A model generated the notes under the pieces. It worked only from the letters and a program-made list of their open reading frames with translations, had not been told where the DNA came from and made no database searches. DNA of 64,000 bases, from contig NZ_LT629742.1 of assembly GCF_900104895.1 (NCBI RefSeq), positions 3,658,001 through 3,722,000 on the forward strand, written 5' to 3'. This DNA is from Microterricola viridarii. GTDB lineage: Bacteria; Actinomycetota; Actinomycetes; Actinomycetales; Microbacteriaceae. Of this stretch, positions 53,399 to 62,673 are shown piece after piece; within the stretch, counting starts at the first letter, position 1, and each line of letters opens with the position of its first letter. A program made the translations under genes and the position numbers.

Positions 53399-54373
53399 TT
53401 AGACCGTCGCCATCTCGCGCGCCGCGACGTCGGGGAAGAAGCAGGCGGCGGAGTGCGCGGTGTCGGTGCTGAGAGCGGGGCTCTCGGCGGCGCACCGATC
53501 GCGCGGGATCGGGCAGCGCGTGCGGAAGGTGCAGCCGCTCGGCGGGTTGGCCGCGTCCGGCGGCTCCCCGGCGAGTGCGTGCTTCGTGCGCGCGGCGCCC
53601 GGCCGGGCAACCGGCGCGGAGGCCAGCAGCGAGCGGGTGTACGGGTGGCGGGGAGCGGTGAAGAGATCGTTCTTCGGGCCGCGCTCGACGATCCGCCCGA
53701 GGTACATCACCGCGACCTCGTCCGCGATGTGGCGCACGACGGCGAGGTCGTGCGAGACGAAGAGGTAGGCGAGCTGCAGCTCGTTCTGCAGCTCGGCGAG
53801 CAGGTTGAGAATCTGCGCCTGGATCGAGACGTCGAGCGCGGAGACGGGCTCGTCGAGCACCAGCACCTCGGGCTTGAGCGCGAGGGCGCGGGCGATGCCG
53901 ACCCGCTGGCGCTGGCCGCCGGAGAACTCCGAGGGCTTGCGCTGTGCCATCTCGGCGCTCACGCCGACGCGGTCGAGCAGCTCCGCGACGGCCTTCGCGT
54001 CGTAGCGCCCGGCGATCCTGAGCGGCTCTGCGACAATCTCGTGCACCGTCATCCGCGGGTCGAGGGCGGAGTACGGGTCTTGGAAGACCATCTGCATCTG
54101 CGTGCCGAGACGCTTGCGCTCGGAGCGGCTGCTGGCGGTGATGTCCTTCCCGAACACCTCGATCGAGCCGCGGGTCACGGGCGTGAGGCCGAACAGCGAG
54201 CGGATGAGCGTCGACTTTCCGCAACCGGACTCCCCGACGAGCCCCAGCGTCTGACCGCGCTTCAACTCGAGGCTCACGCCGTCGACGGCCTTCACGACGC
54301 GACCGGAGCCGAACCGGCCCGCGCGACCGAAATGCACGGCGAGGTCCTTGACCTCGACGACGAACTCGCTCAT
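53399..54373 (-). CDS. Oligopeptide/dipeptide-type ABC ATP-binding protein (DppF/OppF)
   Basis: The 324-residue ATPase has Walker [10 protein letters not shown], signature [15 protein letters not shown] and Walker [13 protein letters not shown]. The C-terminal oligo_HPY extension has four Cys-like positions (about 265-310) and [11 protein letters not shown]. It is the last gene of the five-gene importer, overlapping the DppD-like gene by four bases. Substrate could be a peptide, an opine, nickel chelate or a sugar derivative; the operon contains no peptidase. Confidence 0.88.
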   Translation of the reverse strand: MSEFVVEVKDLAVHFGRAGRFGSGRVVKAVDGVSLELKRGQTLGLVGESGCGKSTLIRSLFGLTPVTRGSIEVFGKDITASSRSERKRLGTQMQMVFQDPYSALDPRMTVHEIVAEPLRIAGRYDAKAVAELLDRVGVSAEMAQRKPSEFSGGQRQRVGIARALALKPEVLVLDEPVSALDVSIQAQILNLLAELQNELQLAYLFVSHDLAVVRHIADEVAVMYLGRIVERGPKNDLFTAPRHPYTRSLLASAPVARPGAARTKHALAGEPPDAANPPSGCTFRTRCPIPRDRCAAESPALSTDTAHSAACFFPDVAAREMATV

Positions 54374-55428
54374 ACCTTCTCCTCGATCGTGGCGGATGAC
54401 GGCCGGATCCCGATCTCGATCGGGATCGGCCCGCTCGCGAAGTGGCAGGCGGAACGCACGCCGTTGTCGCGATCGGTGAGCATCGGGCGCACCTCGCTGC
54501 AGCTGGCCCGACCCCGCGCAACCTCGCAGCGCGGCTCGAAGGCACAGCCGTTCGGGCGGTTGCGGGGCGACGGCGGATTGCCGGGGATCGCGTACGCCCG
54601 CTCGCTGTCTTCACGCAGCAGGCTGGCCAGCAGCCCTTGGGTATAGGGGTGTGTTGGTCGCTCGAACACCTCGACAACGTCGCCGGACTCGACGATGCGG
54701 CCGCTGTACATGATGAGCATGCGCGAGGCGTTCTCCGCGGCGAGCCCCAGGTCGTGCGTGATCAGCACGAGGGCGGATCCGAGCTCCTCCCTGGCCGCCT
54801 CGAGCGTGCTCATGACCTGCGCCTGAATCGTCACGTCGAGCGCGGTCGTCGGCTCGTCGGCGATCAGCAGATCCGGGTCGTTGGCCATCGCCATCGCGAT
54901 GATGGCGCGCTGCCGCATCCCGCCGGACCACTGGTGCGGGTAGGCCCGCGCCCGCGTCTCCGGCTGCGGCACCCCGACTCTGCGCAGCAGGGCGTGCACC
55001 CGCGCGAGCGCCTGCTTCCGGTCGACCTTGTTGTGCAGGCGCACGGCCTCGGCCAGCTGGTTGCCCACACGGCGGAGCGGGTTGAGCGATGTCATCGGGT
55101 CTTGGAAGATCATGCCGATCTCCTTGCCGCGGATGGCGCGCATGGCGCGATCACGCAGGCCGAGGAGCTCGCGGCCGCGCCACTGGATCGAGCCCCGCGT
55201 GACGCGCAGGCCGACGGGGAGCAGCCCCATCACGGCGAGCATCGTGAGGCTCTTGCCCGATCCGGACTCACCGACGATGCAGAGCACCTCCCCGGTCCGC
55301 ACCTCGAAGGACACACCGTCGACGAGTGTGACCTCGCCGCTCGGCGTGTCTGTGACGATCACCAGATCGGTGACCCGGAGCAGGACGGGCTCGGAATCGG
55401 GCAGAGACTGCGTCGGCGCAATAGCCAT
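54370..55428 (-). CDS. Oligopeptide/dipeptide-type ABC ATP-binding protein (DppD/OppD)
   Basis: In this 352-residue ATPase Walker A is GESGSGKSL, the signature [15 protein letters not shown] and Walker [13 protein letters not shown]. The C-terminal extension has [17 protein letters not shown], the Cys-rich oligo_HPY motif. It pairs with the DppF-like protein below the membrane. Its ATG follows the DppC-like stop after one base. Confidence 0.88.
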   Translation of the reverse strand: MAIAPTQSLPDSEPVLLRVTDLVIVTDTPSGEVTLVDGVSFEVRTGEVLCIVGESGSGKSLTMLAVMGLLPVGLRVTRGSIQWRGRELLGLRDRAMRAIRGKEIGMIFQDPMTSLNPLRRVGNQLAEAVRLHNKVDRKQALARVHALLRRVGVPQPETRARAYPHQWSGGMRQRAIIAMAMANDPDLLIADEPTTALDVTIQAQVMSTLEAAREELGSALVLITHDLGLAAENASRMLIMYSGRIVESGDVVEVFERPTHPYTQGLLASLLREDSERAYAIPGNPPSPRNRPNGCAFEPRCEVARGRASCSEVRPMLTDRDNGVRSACHFASGPIPIEIGIRPSSATIEEKV

Positions 55429-55429
55429 C

Positions 55430-56323
55430 TCAGCGCACCTTTCGAAGGGGAAGGGATCCCTCTGCCGTGAACTTCTGGCTGAGGAATTGGATGCCGACGA
55501 CGACGAGGAAGATCGCGAGACCGGGAAGCACGGCCGGCCACGGGTCGATTCGAAGCGTCTTCTGCCCCTCGAGGATGAGGCCGCCCCACGTGGGCGACGG
55601 TGGCTGGACGCCGAGCCCGAGGTAGTCGAGGCCGGCCTGGATCAGCATGACGACTCCGATATCCGTGACGGCCAGGATCAGCATCTGCGGCACGACGTGC
55701 GGAAGGATGTGCTTGCGAATCGTCCATCCGGCGCCGGCGCCGAGCATCTGCGGCGCGAGCACGAAGTCTCGGTCGCGGAGCGACATCGCGGTCGCCCGCG
55801 CCACCCTCGCGTACCCCATCCAGAAGGTGCAGCCGAGCACGATCACCATGAGGAGCGCGCTCGGGCCCACGATCGAGGCGATCGCGATGAGCAGCAGGAC
55901 GACCGGCATCGCCAGGTTCACCTCGCTGACCAGGGTGATGAAGCTGTCCATCCAGCCGCCGAAGAAGCCGGCACACAGCCCCATCGTGACCCCGAGGACC
56001 AGGTTGATCGCGACGATTGCGAGCGCGATCAGCATGGTCGTGCGGCCTCCCTCGGCCAACCGGCTCAGGGAGTCACGCCCGATGGCGTCCGTCCCGAGCG
56101 GATGGGCCGGGTCGGCGAACGGGAGCAGCCGGGCCCGCGAGAGATCCTGCGCGAGCGGGTCAAAGCCGGGAAGCAGCGGCACGATGAGAACGAACAGCAG
56201 CATGCTTGCGATGAGGGCCACACCCACGAAGGGGAGCACGGAACCGCGGGTGCGGGTGCGGGCGCGCCGCCGTCCGGCACGCGGGGTCTCGACCGCCATG
56301 GCGATGGTAACGGTGGGAATCAC
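55430..56323 (-). CDS. Oligopeptide-type ABC permease (DppC/OppC)
   Basis: The 297-residue permease has an N-terminal helix after a basic stretch, then HPLGTDAIGRDSLSRLAEGGRTTM, the OppC signature before the core. The EAA loop is LGAGAGWTIRKHILPHVVPQM. GTG 56323 overlaps the DppB-like stop by four bases (GTGA). An ATG at 56299 is a possible later start. Confidence 0.87.
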   Translation of the reverse strand: MIPTVTIAMAVETPRAGRRRARTRTRGSVLPFVGVALIASMLLFVLIVPLLPGFDPLAQDLSRARLLPFADPAHPLGTDAIGRDSLSRLAEGGRTTMLIALAIVAINLVLGVTMGLCAGFFGGWMDSFITLVSEVNLAMPVVLLLIAIASIVGPSALLMVIVLGCTFWMGYARVARATAMSLRDRDFVLAPQMLGAGAGWTIRKHILPHVVPQMLILAVTDIGVVMLIQAGLDYLGLGVQPPSPTWGGLILEGQKTLRIDPWPAVLPGLAIFLVVVGIQFLSQKFTAEGSLPLRKVR

Positions 56324-57240
56324 GAGGGCCTCACACGGGGATCGATGACCGAATAGAGCACGTCGACTGCGATGTTGACGATGACGAAGATCATGGCGAC
56401 GACGAGGAGCCCGGCTTGGACGACGGCGAAGTCGCGCTGGCTCACCGCCGTGATGAGCACTTCGCCCAGGCCGGGCCAGGCGAACACCTGCTCGACGATG
56501 ACGGCGCCGCCCAGCAGGCCGGCGAGGTTCAGCCCGGCGACAGTGAGCACGGGCAGCAAGGCGTTCGGCAGCATCTCGGTCACGACGACGGCGGGGTGGC
56601 TCTTGCCGCGGGCGTACGCCGTGCGGACGTATTCCTGCCCAGCCTGTTCGCTGAGACTGGAATCGAGCAGGCGCACGTAGAGCACGAACTGCGCGGTCGC
56701 GATCGTCGCAACGGGCAGGACGAACGAGGACGGCCCCGTGTAGCCGAGGCTCGGCAGCGCCCCGAGGCCGACCGAGAAGATGAGCACGAGCAGCACACCG
56801 AAGAAGAAGTCGGGGATGGACTGCCGCATCGATCCGCCCCAGATGAAGAGCGAGCGCAGCAGTGTGCTTCCGCGGATGTGGATTGCCAGCGCGGCGATCA
56901 GAGCGAGCGCGAGGCCGACCGCGAAGGCCGTCAACGCGAGCGTCATCGTCGCGGGCAGGCGCTCGGCGATCAGCGTGATCGCCGGCACCCCGGGGTTGCG
57001 GTACGAGTTCCCGAAGTCGCCGCTGAGCACCCCGGTGGCGAAGTCGAGGTACTGCTCGAGGAGGGGGCGGTTGAACCCGAGCGTCTCGTTCAGGTCGTGG
57101 ATCTGTTGCTCGGTCGCGCCCTCGGTGAGCATGAGAGCCGCGGGCTTCCCGCTCGCCCGCCCGAGCACGAATGCGATCGTGAGGACGCAGAACACGGTCA
57201 GGGCCGCTTGGAGCAGCCGCCGCGCCACATATTTGGTCAT
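56320..57240 (-). CDS. Oligopeptide-type ABC permease (DppB/OppB)
   Basis: The 306-residue permease has six helices and the DppB opening VARRLLQAALTVFCVLTIAFVLGR. The outer loop includes LGFNRPLLEQYLDFATGVLSGDFGNSYRNPGVP. The EAA-type loop is ARGKSHPAVVVTEMLPNALLPVLTVAGLNLAGLLGG. It follows the binding-protein gene by 72 bases and is coupled to the DppC-like gene. Confidence 0.87.
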   Translation of the reverse strand: MTKYVARRLLQAALTVFCVLTIAFVLGRASGKPAALMLTEGATEQQIHDLNETLGFNRPLLEQYLDFATGVLSGDFGNSYRNPGVPAITLIAERLPATMTLALTAFAVGLALALIAALAIHIRGSTLLRSLFIWGGSMRQSIPDFFFGVLLVLIFSVGLGALPSLGYTGPSSFVLPVATIATAQFVLYVRLLDSSLSEQAGQEYVRTAYARGKSHPAVVVTEMLPNALLPVLTVAGLNLAGLLGGAVIVEQVFAWPGLGEVLITAVSQRDFAVVQAGLLVVAMIFVIVNIAVDVLYSVIDPRVRPS

Positions 57241-57312
57241 GAGGAGTCCGGACTTCCTGGAGTGGGGGTGGGTGAGGGCTCCCCCGGCCGCAGCCCGGGG
57301 AGCCCAATTCCG

Positions 57313-58842
57313 CTACTGCGTGAGCGCGACGTCGCTCGCCCGGAAGATGCCGTCGGCGGCGGGCTTCCAGCTCAGCGAGGGATTGACAGCGAAGTTGTTC
57401 GACGGGCTGAACAGCGGCACGTGCGAGACCACTTCGGCGTTCCGCTGCCAGATCTCCTCGAACACGGAGGCGCGCTCCGACTCGGCGGCTGACTGCTGCT
57501 TGAGGTAGAGCTCGGCGAAGGCGGGGTCCCGCGCGTAGTCCTCCGGGCCACCGGCCAGCAGCTGGCTGACGACGACATCGCCATCCATGCTCGAGGGCGA
57601 CCAGTAGCTCAGGTAGAGCCCGCTGATCTGGTGGTTCGCGATGGCCAGGCTCTGGCTCGCCTGCTCGGCGCCGACCAGCTTGATGTTCAGGCCGGCGGTC
57701 GTGAGGTAGCCCTCGATCGCCTGGGCGATCTCGACACTCATGGCGAGGCCCCCGACCGTGGCGTAGTTGAGCGTGATCTCCTCGCCGTCGTAGCCGGCCT
57801 TCTTGAGCAGGGCCTTCGCCTCGGCGGCGTCGTAGGCGGGAACGGGGAAGTCCGCGACGTGACCGGTGACGCCTTCCGCGACGAGCTGTCCGGTCGCCTC
57901 GCCGTAGCCGCCGAGCAGCTGCTTGATCAGCGCTTCGCGGTCGATTGCCACCGAGATCGCCTGACGCACCAGCTCGTTGCTGAGCGCTCCCGCCGTGGTG
58001 TTCACTCCCAGGAAGATGACCTGGTTCGACGGGGCGGCGATGACGGATGCCTGGGTCGAGCCCTCGAGCACGGGAACCTGGTTCGGCGGGATCACCGCGG
58101 CATCCAGGGTGCCGGACTCGACACCCGTGACCCGAGCGTCCTCTGCTCCGACGAAAGCGAACGTGACGCTGTCGAGGGCCGCTGGCTCACCCCAGTAGCC
58201 GTCGAACCGCTCGACGACGTAGTTCACGCCGTGGTTCCAGGAGACGAAGGAGAACGGGCCGGTTCCGACGGGGCTGTCGACGAACTTCTCGAGCTCGACG
58301 GAGTAGACCGCCTCGGGAACGATGCCGATCGTCGCGACCTGGTTGAGCCAGGCACTGAACGGGTTGTTGAGGGTGAAGCGCACAACGCCGGGCTCCACCT
58401 CCTCGATGCTCTTCACCATCGCGACCGCTGGCCGGTTGGTGGAGGTGTCCGAGCCGAGAATCGTCTCGTACGTGTAGATGACGTCTGCGGCGGTCAGCTC
58501 CTCGCCGTTGTGGAACTGCACCCCCGTGCGGATCGTGAAGTCCCACACGCTGAGGTCGTCGTTGTGCTCCCAGGACTCGGCCAGGCCCGGCTCGATCTCG
58601 CCGCTCGCCGTGATGCGCGTGAGCCCGTCGTAGATCGCGTAGTACATGTTCCACGCCGCGATCGAGCGGGTCATGATCGGGTCTGTGTTGCTCGGCTCGG
58701 CCGCCATGGCGAGGGTGACGTCGCCGCCGGCCTCAGCGCCGTCGTTGCCCCCGCCCGCGTCGGCGGCCGTGGGCATGCAGCCCGACAGCAGGCCGGCGGT
58801 CAGCAGCGCAGCGGCCAACGCGCCTATGGTCTTGAACTTCAT
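57313..58842 (-). CDS. Family-5 extracellular solute-binding lipoprotein (oligopeptide type)
   Basis: The 509-residue receptor has lipobox LLSGC (C22). The SBP_bac_5 fold includes DVTLAMAAEPSNTDPIMTRSIAAWNMYYAIYDGLTR, SWEHNDDLSVWDFTIRTGVQFHNGEELTAADVIYTYE and ALLKKAGYDGEEITLNYATVG. It captures the substrate for the DppBCDF-like importer. ATG 58842 has a strong GGAGGAAACA site. An operator TTTGGTATACCAAA lies 73 bases upstream, in front of the whole transporter operon. The nature of the ligand is not evident. Confidence 0.88.
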   Translation of the reverse strand: MKFKTIGALAAALLTAGLLSGCMPTAADAGGGNDGAEAGGDVTLAMAAEPSNTDPIMTRSIAAWNMYYAIYDGLTRITASGEIEPGLAESWEHNDDLSVWDFTIRTGVQFHNGEELTAADVIYTYETILGSDTSTNRPAVAMVKSIEEVEPGVVRFTLNNPFSAWLNQVATIGIVPEAVYSVELEKFVDSPVGTGPFSFVSWNHGVNYVVERFDGYWGEPAALDSVTFAFVGAEDARVTGVESGTLDAAVIPPNQVPVLEGSTQASVIAAPSNQVIFLGVNTTAGALSNELVRQAISVAIDREALIKQLLGGYGEATGQLVAEGVTGHVADFPVPAYDAAEAKALLKKAGYDGEEITLNYATVGGLAMSVEIAQAIEGYLTTAGLNIKLVGAEQASQSLAIANHQISGLYLSYWSPSSMDGDVVVSQLLAGGPEDYARDPAFAELYLKQQSAAESERASVFEEIWQRNAEVVSHVPLFSPSNNFAVNPSLSWKPAADGIFRASDVALTQ

Positions 58843-58914
58843 TGTTTCCTCCATTGGAACTGCGTGCATGGGATGTCGAATCCACACGGAACCTGTCCGA
58901 CCCCGACTCGGTAG

Positions 58915-58928
58915 TTTGGTATACCAAA
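58915..58928 (-). promoter_or_regulatory. FCD-GntR operator upstream of the solute-binding-protein gene
   Basis: TTTGGTATACCAAA is a perfect 14-base palindrome, extended by GTAG / CTAC with a one-base offset. TGGTATACCA is the usual form of FadR/FCD-type GntR operators. A second copy is at 60093. Confidence 0.8.
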
Positions 58929-58967
58929 ACTACTTCCTCGTCATCTTGAACGATCGCTCGCCCCCTG

Positions 58968-60026
58968 TCAAGAGAATTGGGGGATCGAAGTTCCGGAGAG
59001 CAGGACGCCCATTTGCGGCCGCCCGGCAACCTCGACCTCGTAGCGCTCCAGGGTCTCCAGATCGACGATCGTGAGGCCGTCCCACGGCCCACGGCTGGTC
59101 GAGCCGCCCATCATGATCGCCTTGCTGCGCCCATCCGCCGGGCTCAGCCACTCGATCACGTTCTCGTGCCCCTTCTCGAGCGGGAGCACGGTCTCCCGAT
59201 CATTCGCGAGGTCGCGGATCGTCAGGCTGGGGCCGCACGTCGCTCCCCCGACGGCCCCGACCCCGACGACGAGCAGCCGGCCGTCGACGGTGAGCCCGAC
59301 GCCGTGCTGGTGGGTGTCGCCGGTCATCTCCCGGGTCTCGTACTCCTGCGTCGCGGGGTCGAAGATGACGAGCCCCTTGCCCTGATAGGGCATGTAGAGC
59401 CGGCCGTCTGCCGACACGGCGGCGTAGTGCGGCTTCTGGTGCGAGAGCAGCCCGCCCTCGACGCCGTACGGCGCGACCACGGCCCGCACCACTTCGTGAT
59501 CGGCCAGGCGAATCGTGTGCACGGTGAAGGAGTCGTGGTCGATCGTGTAGACCTCGTGCCCGCTCGGGGAGATCTGCACGTCGAACGGGCGGAGGCCGAC
59601 GTCGAGCGACCGCACGAAGGCGCCGCTGGCCGTGTCGAACACCTCAACGGAGGACTCCCGGCCCTCGCGGCTCACCCCGACGTACACGGTCAGCCCGTCC
59701 GGGGTCACGACGACCCCTGTGCCGCCCGGGCGCTCCTCGCCGTACTCGAAACGCTCGGCCTGGTCGAGGAACGGGACGAGCGCAATGCGGACGCGCCCGT
59801 CGAGGTCCACCACCGCGAGGCCCTCTGCCGTCGAGACGTATGCGCGGGCACTCGGCTCGTGGACCGCGACCGCCCAGGGGGCGATCCCGACCTCGATCCT
59901 GGCGACGACGCCCACGCCACCCTCGCTCGGGTCCACGAGGGCGAGCCCGTTCGACCACCCCTCGGTCACGGCCAAAATCGCGCCATCGCGCCCAACGGTA
60001 CTCGTCGCCTGCTTGGTCACAACCAT
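58968..60026 (-). CDS. YncE-like seven-bladed beta-propeller protein
   Basis: The 352-residue protein is made of repeated blade motifs: GWSNGLALVDPSEGG, PWAVAVHEPSARAYVSTAEGLAVVD, TGVVVTPDGLTVYVGVS, PFDVQISPSGHEVYTIDHD, HYAAVSADGRLYMPYQGKG and HGVGLTVDGRLLVVGVG. This is the YncE/lactonase-like propeller fold. No signal peptide is seen from ATG 60026, so it should be cytoplasmic, unlike exported YncE. It is transcribed before the importer operon, and both are preceded by the same operator. A lactonase-like or ligand-binding role is possible; the catalytic residues cannot be assigned. The start is uncertain. Confidence 0.75.
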   Translation of the reverse strand: MVVTKQATSTVGRDGAILAVTEGWSNGLALVDPSEGGVGVVARIEVGIAPWAVAVHEPSARAYVSTAEGLAVVDLDGRVRIALVPFLDQAERFEYGEERPGGTGVVVTPDGLTVYVGVSREGRESSVEVFDTASGAFVRSLDVGLRPFDVQISPSGHEVYTIDHDSFTVHTIRLADHEVVRAVVAPYGVEGGLLSHQKPHYAAVSADGRLYMPYQGKGLVIFDPATQEYETREMTGDTHQHGVGLTVDGRLLVVGVGAVGGATCGPSLTIRDLANDRETVLPLEKGHENVIEWLSPADGRSKAIMMGGSTSRGPWDGLTIVDLETLERYEVEVAGRPQMGVLLSGTSIPQFS

Positions 60027-60092
60027 CTCCAGTTCGTCATCGAATGTGTTGGAGCCCACCGCGAGCGGAGCTCTGATGGCGACGGTAGCAGA

Positions 60093-60107
60093 TTTGGTAT
60101 ACAGAAA
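60093..60107 (-). promoter_or_regulatory. FCD-GntR operator upstream of the beta-propeller gene
   Basis: TTTGGTATACAGAAA repeats the left half of the 58915 operator exactly and has a degenerate right half. It lies 67 bases upstream of the chosen start, which ties the propeller gene to the same regulator. Confidence 0.65.
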
Positions 60108-60144
60108 TTCGCCTATGACGTTTCTGCGGGCTGCCGGAGAAGGC

Positions 60145-60174
60145 GAATGCCCCGACTGGCGTGTCGGGGCATTC
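60145..60174 (-). terminator. Hairpin downstream of the small ORF at 60187
   Basis: A perfect 12-bp stem (GAATGCCCCGAC / GTCGGGGCATTC) has a six-base loop. It begins 13 bases past the stop of the 51-codon minus-strand frame. Confidence 0.6.
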
Positions 60175-60186
60175 CTAGTGGGTGGA

Positions 60187-60342
60187 CTACCGGATCCAGG
60201 TGGCTGACTGCGCCAGGTGGCTCCGGTACATATCCGGCGGGTGGCTCTCGGCCAGGCTTCCGTCACCGGAGAGGTATGCCTCGGCGAGGAGTCCGCCGAG
60301 CGCTGCGGCGAATGCTCGCCAGGTGGTGTTTCGTGTATTCAC
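60187..60342 (-). CDS. Small hypothetical protein (51 residues)
   Basis: The frame from GTG 60342 gives a peptide starting with NTRNTTWRAFAAALGGLLAE and ending in HLAQSATWIR. Third codon positions are GC-rich, and a perfect hairpin follows the stop, both of which support a real gene. The ribosome site is weak, and no family is recognised. The frame is open further up to 60501, but the extra part reads as poor-quality sequence. Confidence 0.45.
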   Translation of the reverse strand: MNTRNTTWRAFAAALGGLLAEAYLSGDGSLAESHPPDMYRSHLAQSATWIR

Positions 60343-60543
60343 GGGGTGGTGCTTTCTGTGTGCGCGTCCACCACGATGTGGGTGCAGAGCACAGCCGCGC
60401 GGGCTCGCCGAGGCGAGCGGGCGCGTCAGATTGGACGCGGGGTTGCCGACACTGCCGAGTGGCAGGGCGGATGCCTCAGGCATCCATCGACGGCTCCTCA
60501 CGCGTCGTGCACCGGGCCGCGAGAACGCGACCCAGAGAAACGC

Positions 60544-60578
60544 AAAAGGGCGCCGCCCCGTTTCGGGGGCGACGCCCT
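60544..60578 (-). terminator. Rho-independent terminator of the rplJL operon
   Basis: On the minus strand a 13-bp GC-rich stem (GGGCGTCGCCCC-type, one mismatch) with a six-base loop is followed by TTTT. It lies about 150 bases after rplL. The remainder of 60343-60729 shows no further gene. Confidence 0.75.
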
Positions 60579-60729
60579 CGGAACGCGGAATACCTGGGTA
60601 ATGAGGTCAGAGACCTCGTACTGGCAGGAGACCGCGTCCGAAATTGCGGGAGCGTGACTCGATGGAGTTCGAAAACTCCGCGAGACGGCGCGTCACGCAG
60701 CAGTTTGTGCCCGGCGAGCCGGGCGCAAA

Positions 60730-61107
60730 TTACTTGAGGGTGACGGTTGCGCCGGCCTCTTCGAGGGCAGCCTTTGCCTTCTCGGCGGTCTCCTTGTTGG
60801 CGCCTTCGAGGACAGCCTTGGGGGCGCCATCGACGACAGCCTTGGCCTCGCCAAGGCCGAGCGAGGTGAGCTCGCGGACGGTCTTGATGACCTGGATCTT
60901 CTTGTCGCCAGCAGCCTCGAGGATGACGTCGAAGGAGTCCTTCTCCTCAACCTCTTCAGCAGCAGCGCCAGCGCCACCGGCAGCAGCGACGGGAGCGGCC
61001 GCGGTGACCTCGAACTTCTCTTCGAACGCCTTCACGAACTCGCTGAGCTCGACAAGCGTCAGGCCGGAAAACTGCTCGAGCAGTTCGTCAGTGGTGAGCT
61101 TCGCCAT
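60730..61107 (-). CDS. rplL: 50S ribosomal protein L7/L12
   Basis: The 125-residue stalk protein has an N-terminal dimer and L10-binding helix region ([30 protein letters not shown]) and an Ala-rich hinge (about 38-52). The C-terminal domain includes [28 protein letters not shown], which recruits translation factors. It follows rplJ by 49 bases. Length and motifs are standard. Confidence 0.97.
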   Translation of the reverse strand: MAKLTTDELLEQFSGLTLVELSEFVKAFEEKFEVTAAAPVAAAGGAGAAAEEVEEKDSFDVILEAAGDKKIQVIKTVRELTSLGLGEAKAVVDGAPKAVLEGANKETAEKAKAALEEAGATVTLK

Positions 61108-61156
61108 GATGTATCTCCTAAATTTCTTGGTGTTGTGGAACGAGAACGTCGGGCGC

Positions 61157-61642
61157 TTACGCGGCCGAGGTCTCCAGCTTTTCGCGAAGCGCGTCGATGG
61201 TGGCGGCAGCCTTGCCCATCGTCGCCTTCATCATTCCCGCTGCCTTCGCAAGCAGAACCTCGCGGCTCTCGAGCGAGGCGTACTTGTTGACCTCGTCGGC
61301 GTTGAGGGCCTTGCCCTCGAAGACGCCGGCCTTGATCACAAGATTCGGGTTTACCTTGGCGAAGTCACGGACTGCCTTGGCAGCGGCGACGAAGTCGCCG
61401 TGCACGAAGGCGACGGCGGACGGGCCGACGAGGTCGGCATCCAGCGTCGTGATCCCCGCGTTGTTCGCGGCGATCTTGGTCAGCGTGTTCTTCACCACGG
61501 CGTAGTTCGCGTCCTGACGGATGTTGCCGCGCAGCTGCTTGAGCTGGGCAACCGTCAGGCCGCGGTATTCGGTCAGCAGAACGGCGGTCGAGGTCTCGAA
61601 CAGGTTCGTGAGCTCGGCAACCGTGGCTTCCTTGTTCGCCAT
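61157..61642 (-). CDS. rplJ: 50S ribosomal protein L10
   Basis: The 161-residue L10 begins [41 protein letters not shown], the standard rRNA-binding domain. It ends with the helix that carries L7/L12 dimers ([17 protein letters not shown]). It heads the rplJL operon behind an L10-type mRNA leader with a terminator hairpin. Confidence 0.97.
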   Translation of the reverse strand: MANKEATVAELTNLFETSTAVLLTEYRGLTVAQLKQLRGNIRQDANYAVVKNTLTKIAANNAGITTLDADLVGPSAVAFVHGDFVAAAKAVRDFAKVNPNLVIKAGVFEGKALNADEVNKYASLESREVLLAKAAGMMKATMGKAAATIDALREKLETSAA

Positions 61643-61714
61643 GGCCTACTCCTATATGTCTACGTCACACACCGCGGAAGCGATGTGCACCCAGACCGCC
61701 CGGATTGGGGCAAC

Positions 61715-61865
61715 AAAAAAGCTCCGGCGCAAGCGCACGGAGCTGGAGACAATCTCAACGATTGAAAACTACTTCACACACCTGCGCGGGCCCTTGTTCT
61801 CACAAGCCTTCGGCCACTCTGCATTTCTGCGGAGCGACAACCAGCGGTCTTTGGCTTCGTAGAGA
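61715..61865 (-). promoter_or_regulatory. L10 leader with attenuator hairpin
   Basis: The minus-strand RNA contains AAAGACCGCTGGTTGTCGC, then CCGAAGGCTTGTGAGAAC and GGGCCCGCGCAGGTGTGTG, the conserved blocks of the ribosomal L10 leader that bind L10 protein. Downstream, AGCTCCG...CGGAGCT (61720-61744) is followed by six T residues, a complete intrinsic terminator 73 bases before rplJ. Excess L10 would favour termination (mechanism inferred). The stretch 61643-62034 holds no gene. Confidence 0.75.
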
Positions 61866-62034
61866 CTAACGGATGCCGCGGGCCCCCGCAAATCGGCCGA
61901 CACCGCATCGTTGACCCGAAGATCCCTCAGCTTCTCCGAATAGCCCCCATACTGGGGTGGAACCCACTGCGTGCGCGCGGAGTCCTCTGCGCACCCGGGC
62001 GCACCAGCAGGCACCCAGCAGGGAGGACATCGCC

Positions 62035-62646
62035 ATGGCAGCCGAACTCACCCCCGCACCGGAGAAGCGCCGACGGGGCCGCCCCGTTGACACGGCACTC
62101 GGCCAGCGCATCCTGAGCGTCACGCTGCAGCAGCTCTCCGCACTCGGCTACACCAAGCTCGAGATCGAGTCCGTGGCGGCCGCCGCCGCCTGCTCGAAGA
62201 CCACGATCTACCGCCGCTGGGGCTCCAAGGGCCAGCTGGTGGCCGCGGCCATCGCAAGCGGGTACCAGGATGGCCCAGCCATCGACACCGGCAACCTGCT
62301 CGACGACCTCGTCGAGCACACCTCCGGCGGGCACTCCCTGCTCGCACTCGGCAATCTCCCCGCGGTGGCGTGGGCGGCCACGTTCGAGCCAGAGGTGGCC
62401 GGCGTTCTGCGGGAGAGCGTGCTGAAGGCCCAGGACACGGCGGCCGACGCCCTGATCGCGCGCGCCGTCGCGCGCGGCGAACTCCCGGCGGATGCCGACG
62501 GTCGCGCGATCCTGCACGCGGCGCTCGGACTCGGTCTCTACCGCCGGTACGTCTCAGAGGATGAGGGCCTGCCGGAGCAGACGCTGCGCCAGGTGCTGGC
62601 CGCGCTGATCGAGTCGCCGCCCCGCGTCGTCCCGGCGGGACCCTAG
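62035..62646 (+). CDS. TetR-family repressor of the adjacent MFS exporter
   Basis: The 203-residue regulator has a basic start KRRRGRPVD, then the helix-turn-helix LSALGYTKLEIESVAAAAACSKTTIYRRWGSKGQLV. The C-terminal ligand domain has TetR_C-like helices. ATG 62035 follows GGGAGGAC. It is 89 bases upstream of the MFS gene, and the gap contains a promoter overlaid by two TTGAC-N4-GTCAA operators that this protein probably binds. Confidence 0.88.
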   Translation: MAAELTPAPEKRRRGRPVDTALGQRILSVTLQQLSALGYTKLEIESVAAAAACSKTTIYRRWGSKGQLVAAAIASGYQDGPAIDTGNLLDDLVEHTSGGHSLLALGNLPAVAWAATFEPEVAGVLRESVLKAQDTAADALIARAVARGELPADADGRAILHAALGLGLYRRYVSEDEGLPEQTLRQVLAALIESPPRVVPAGP

Positions 62647-62673
62647 CCGCCGCGGCATCCGCGACCCGGGCGG

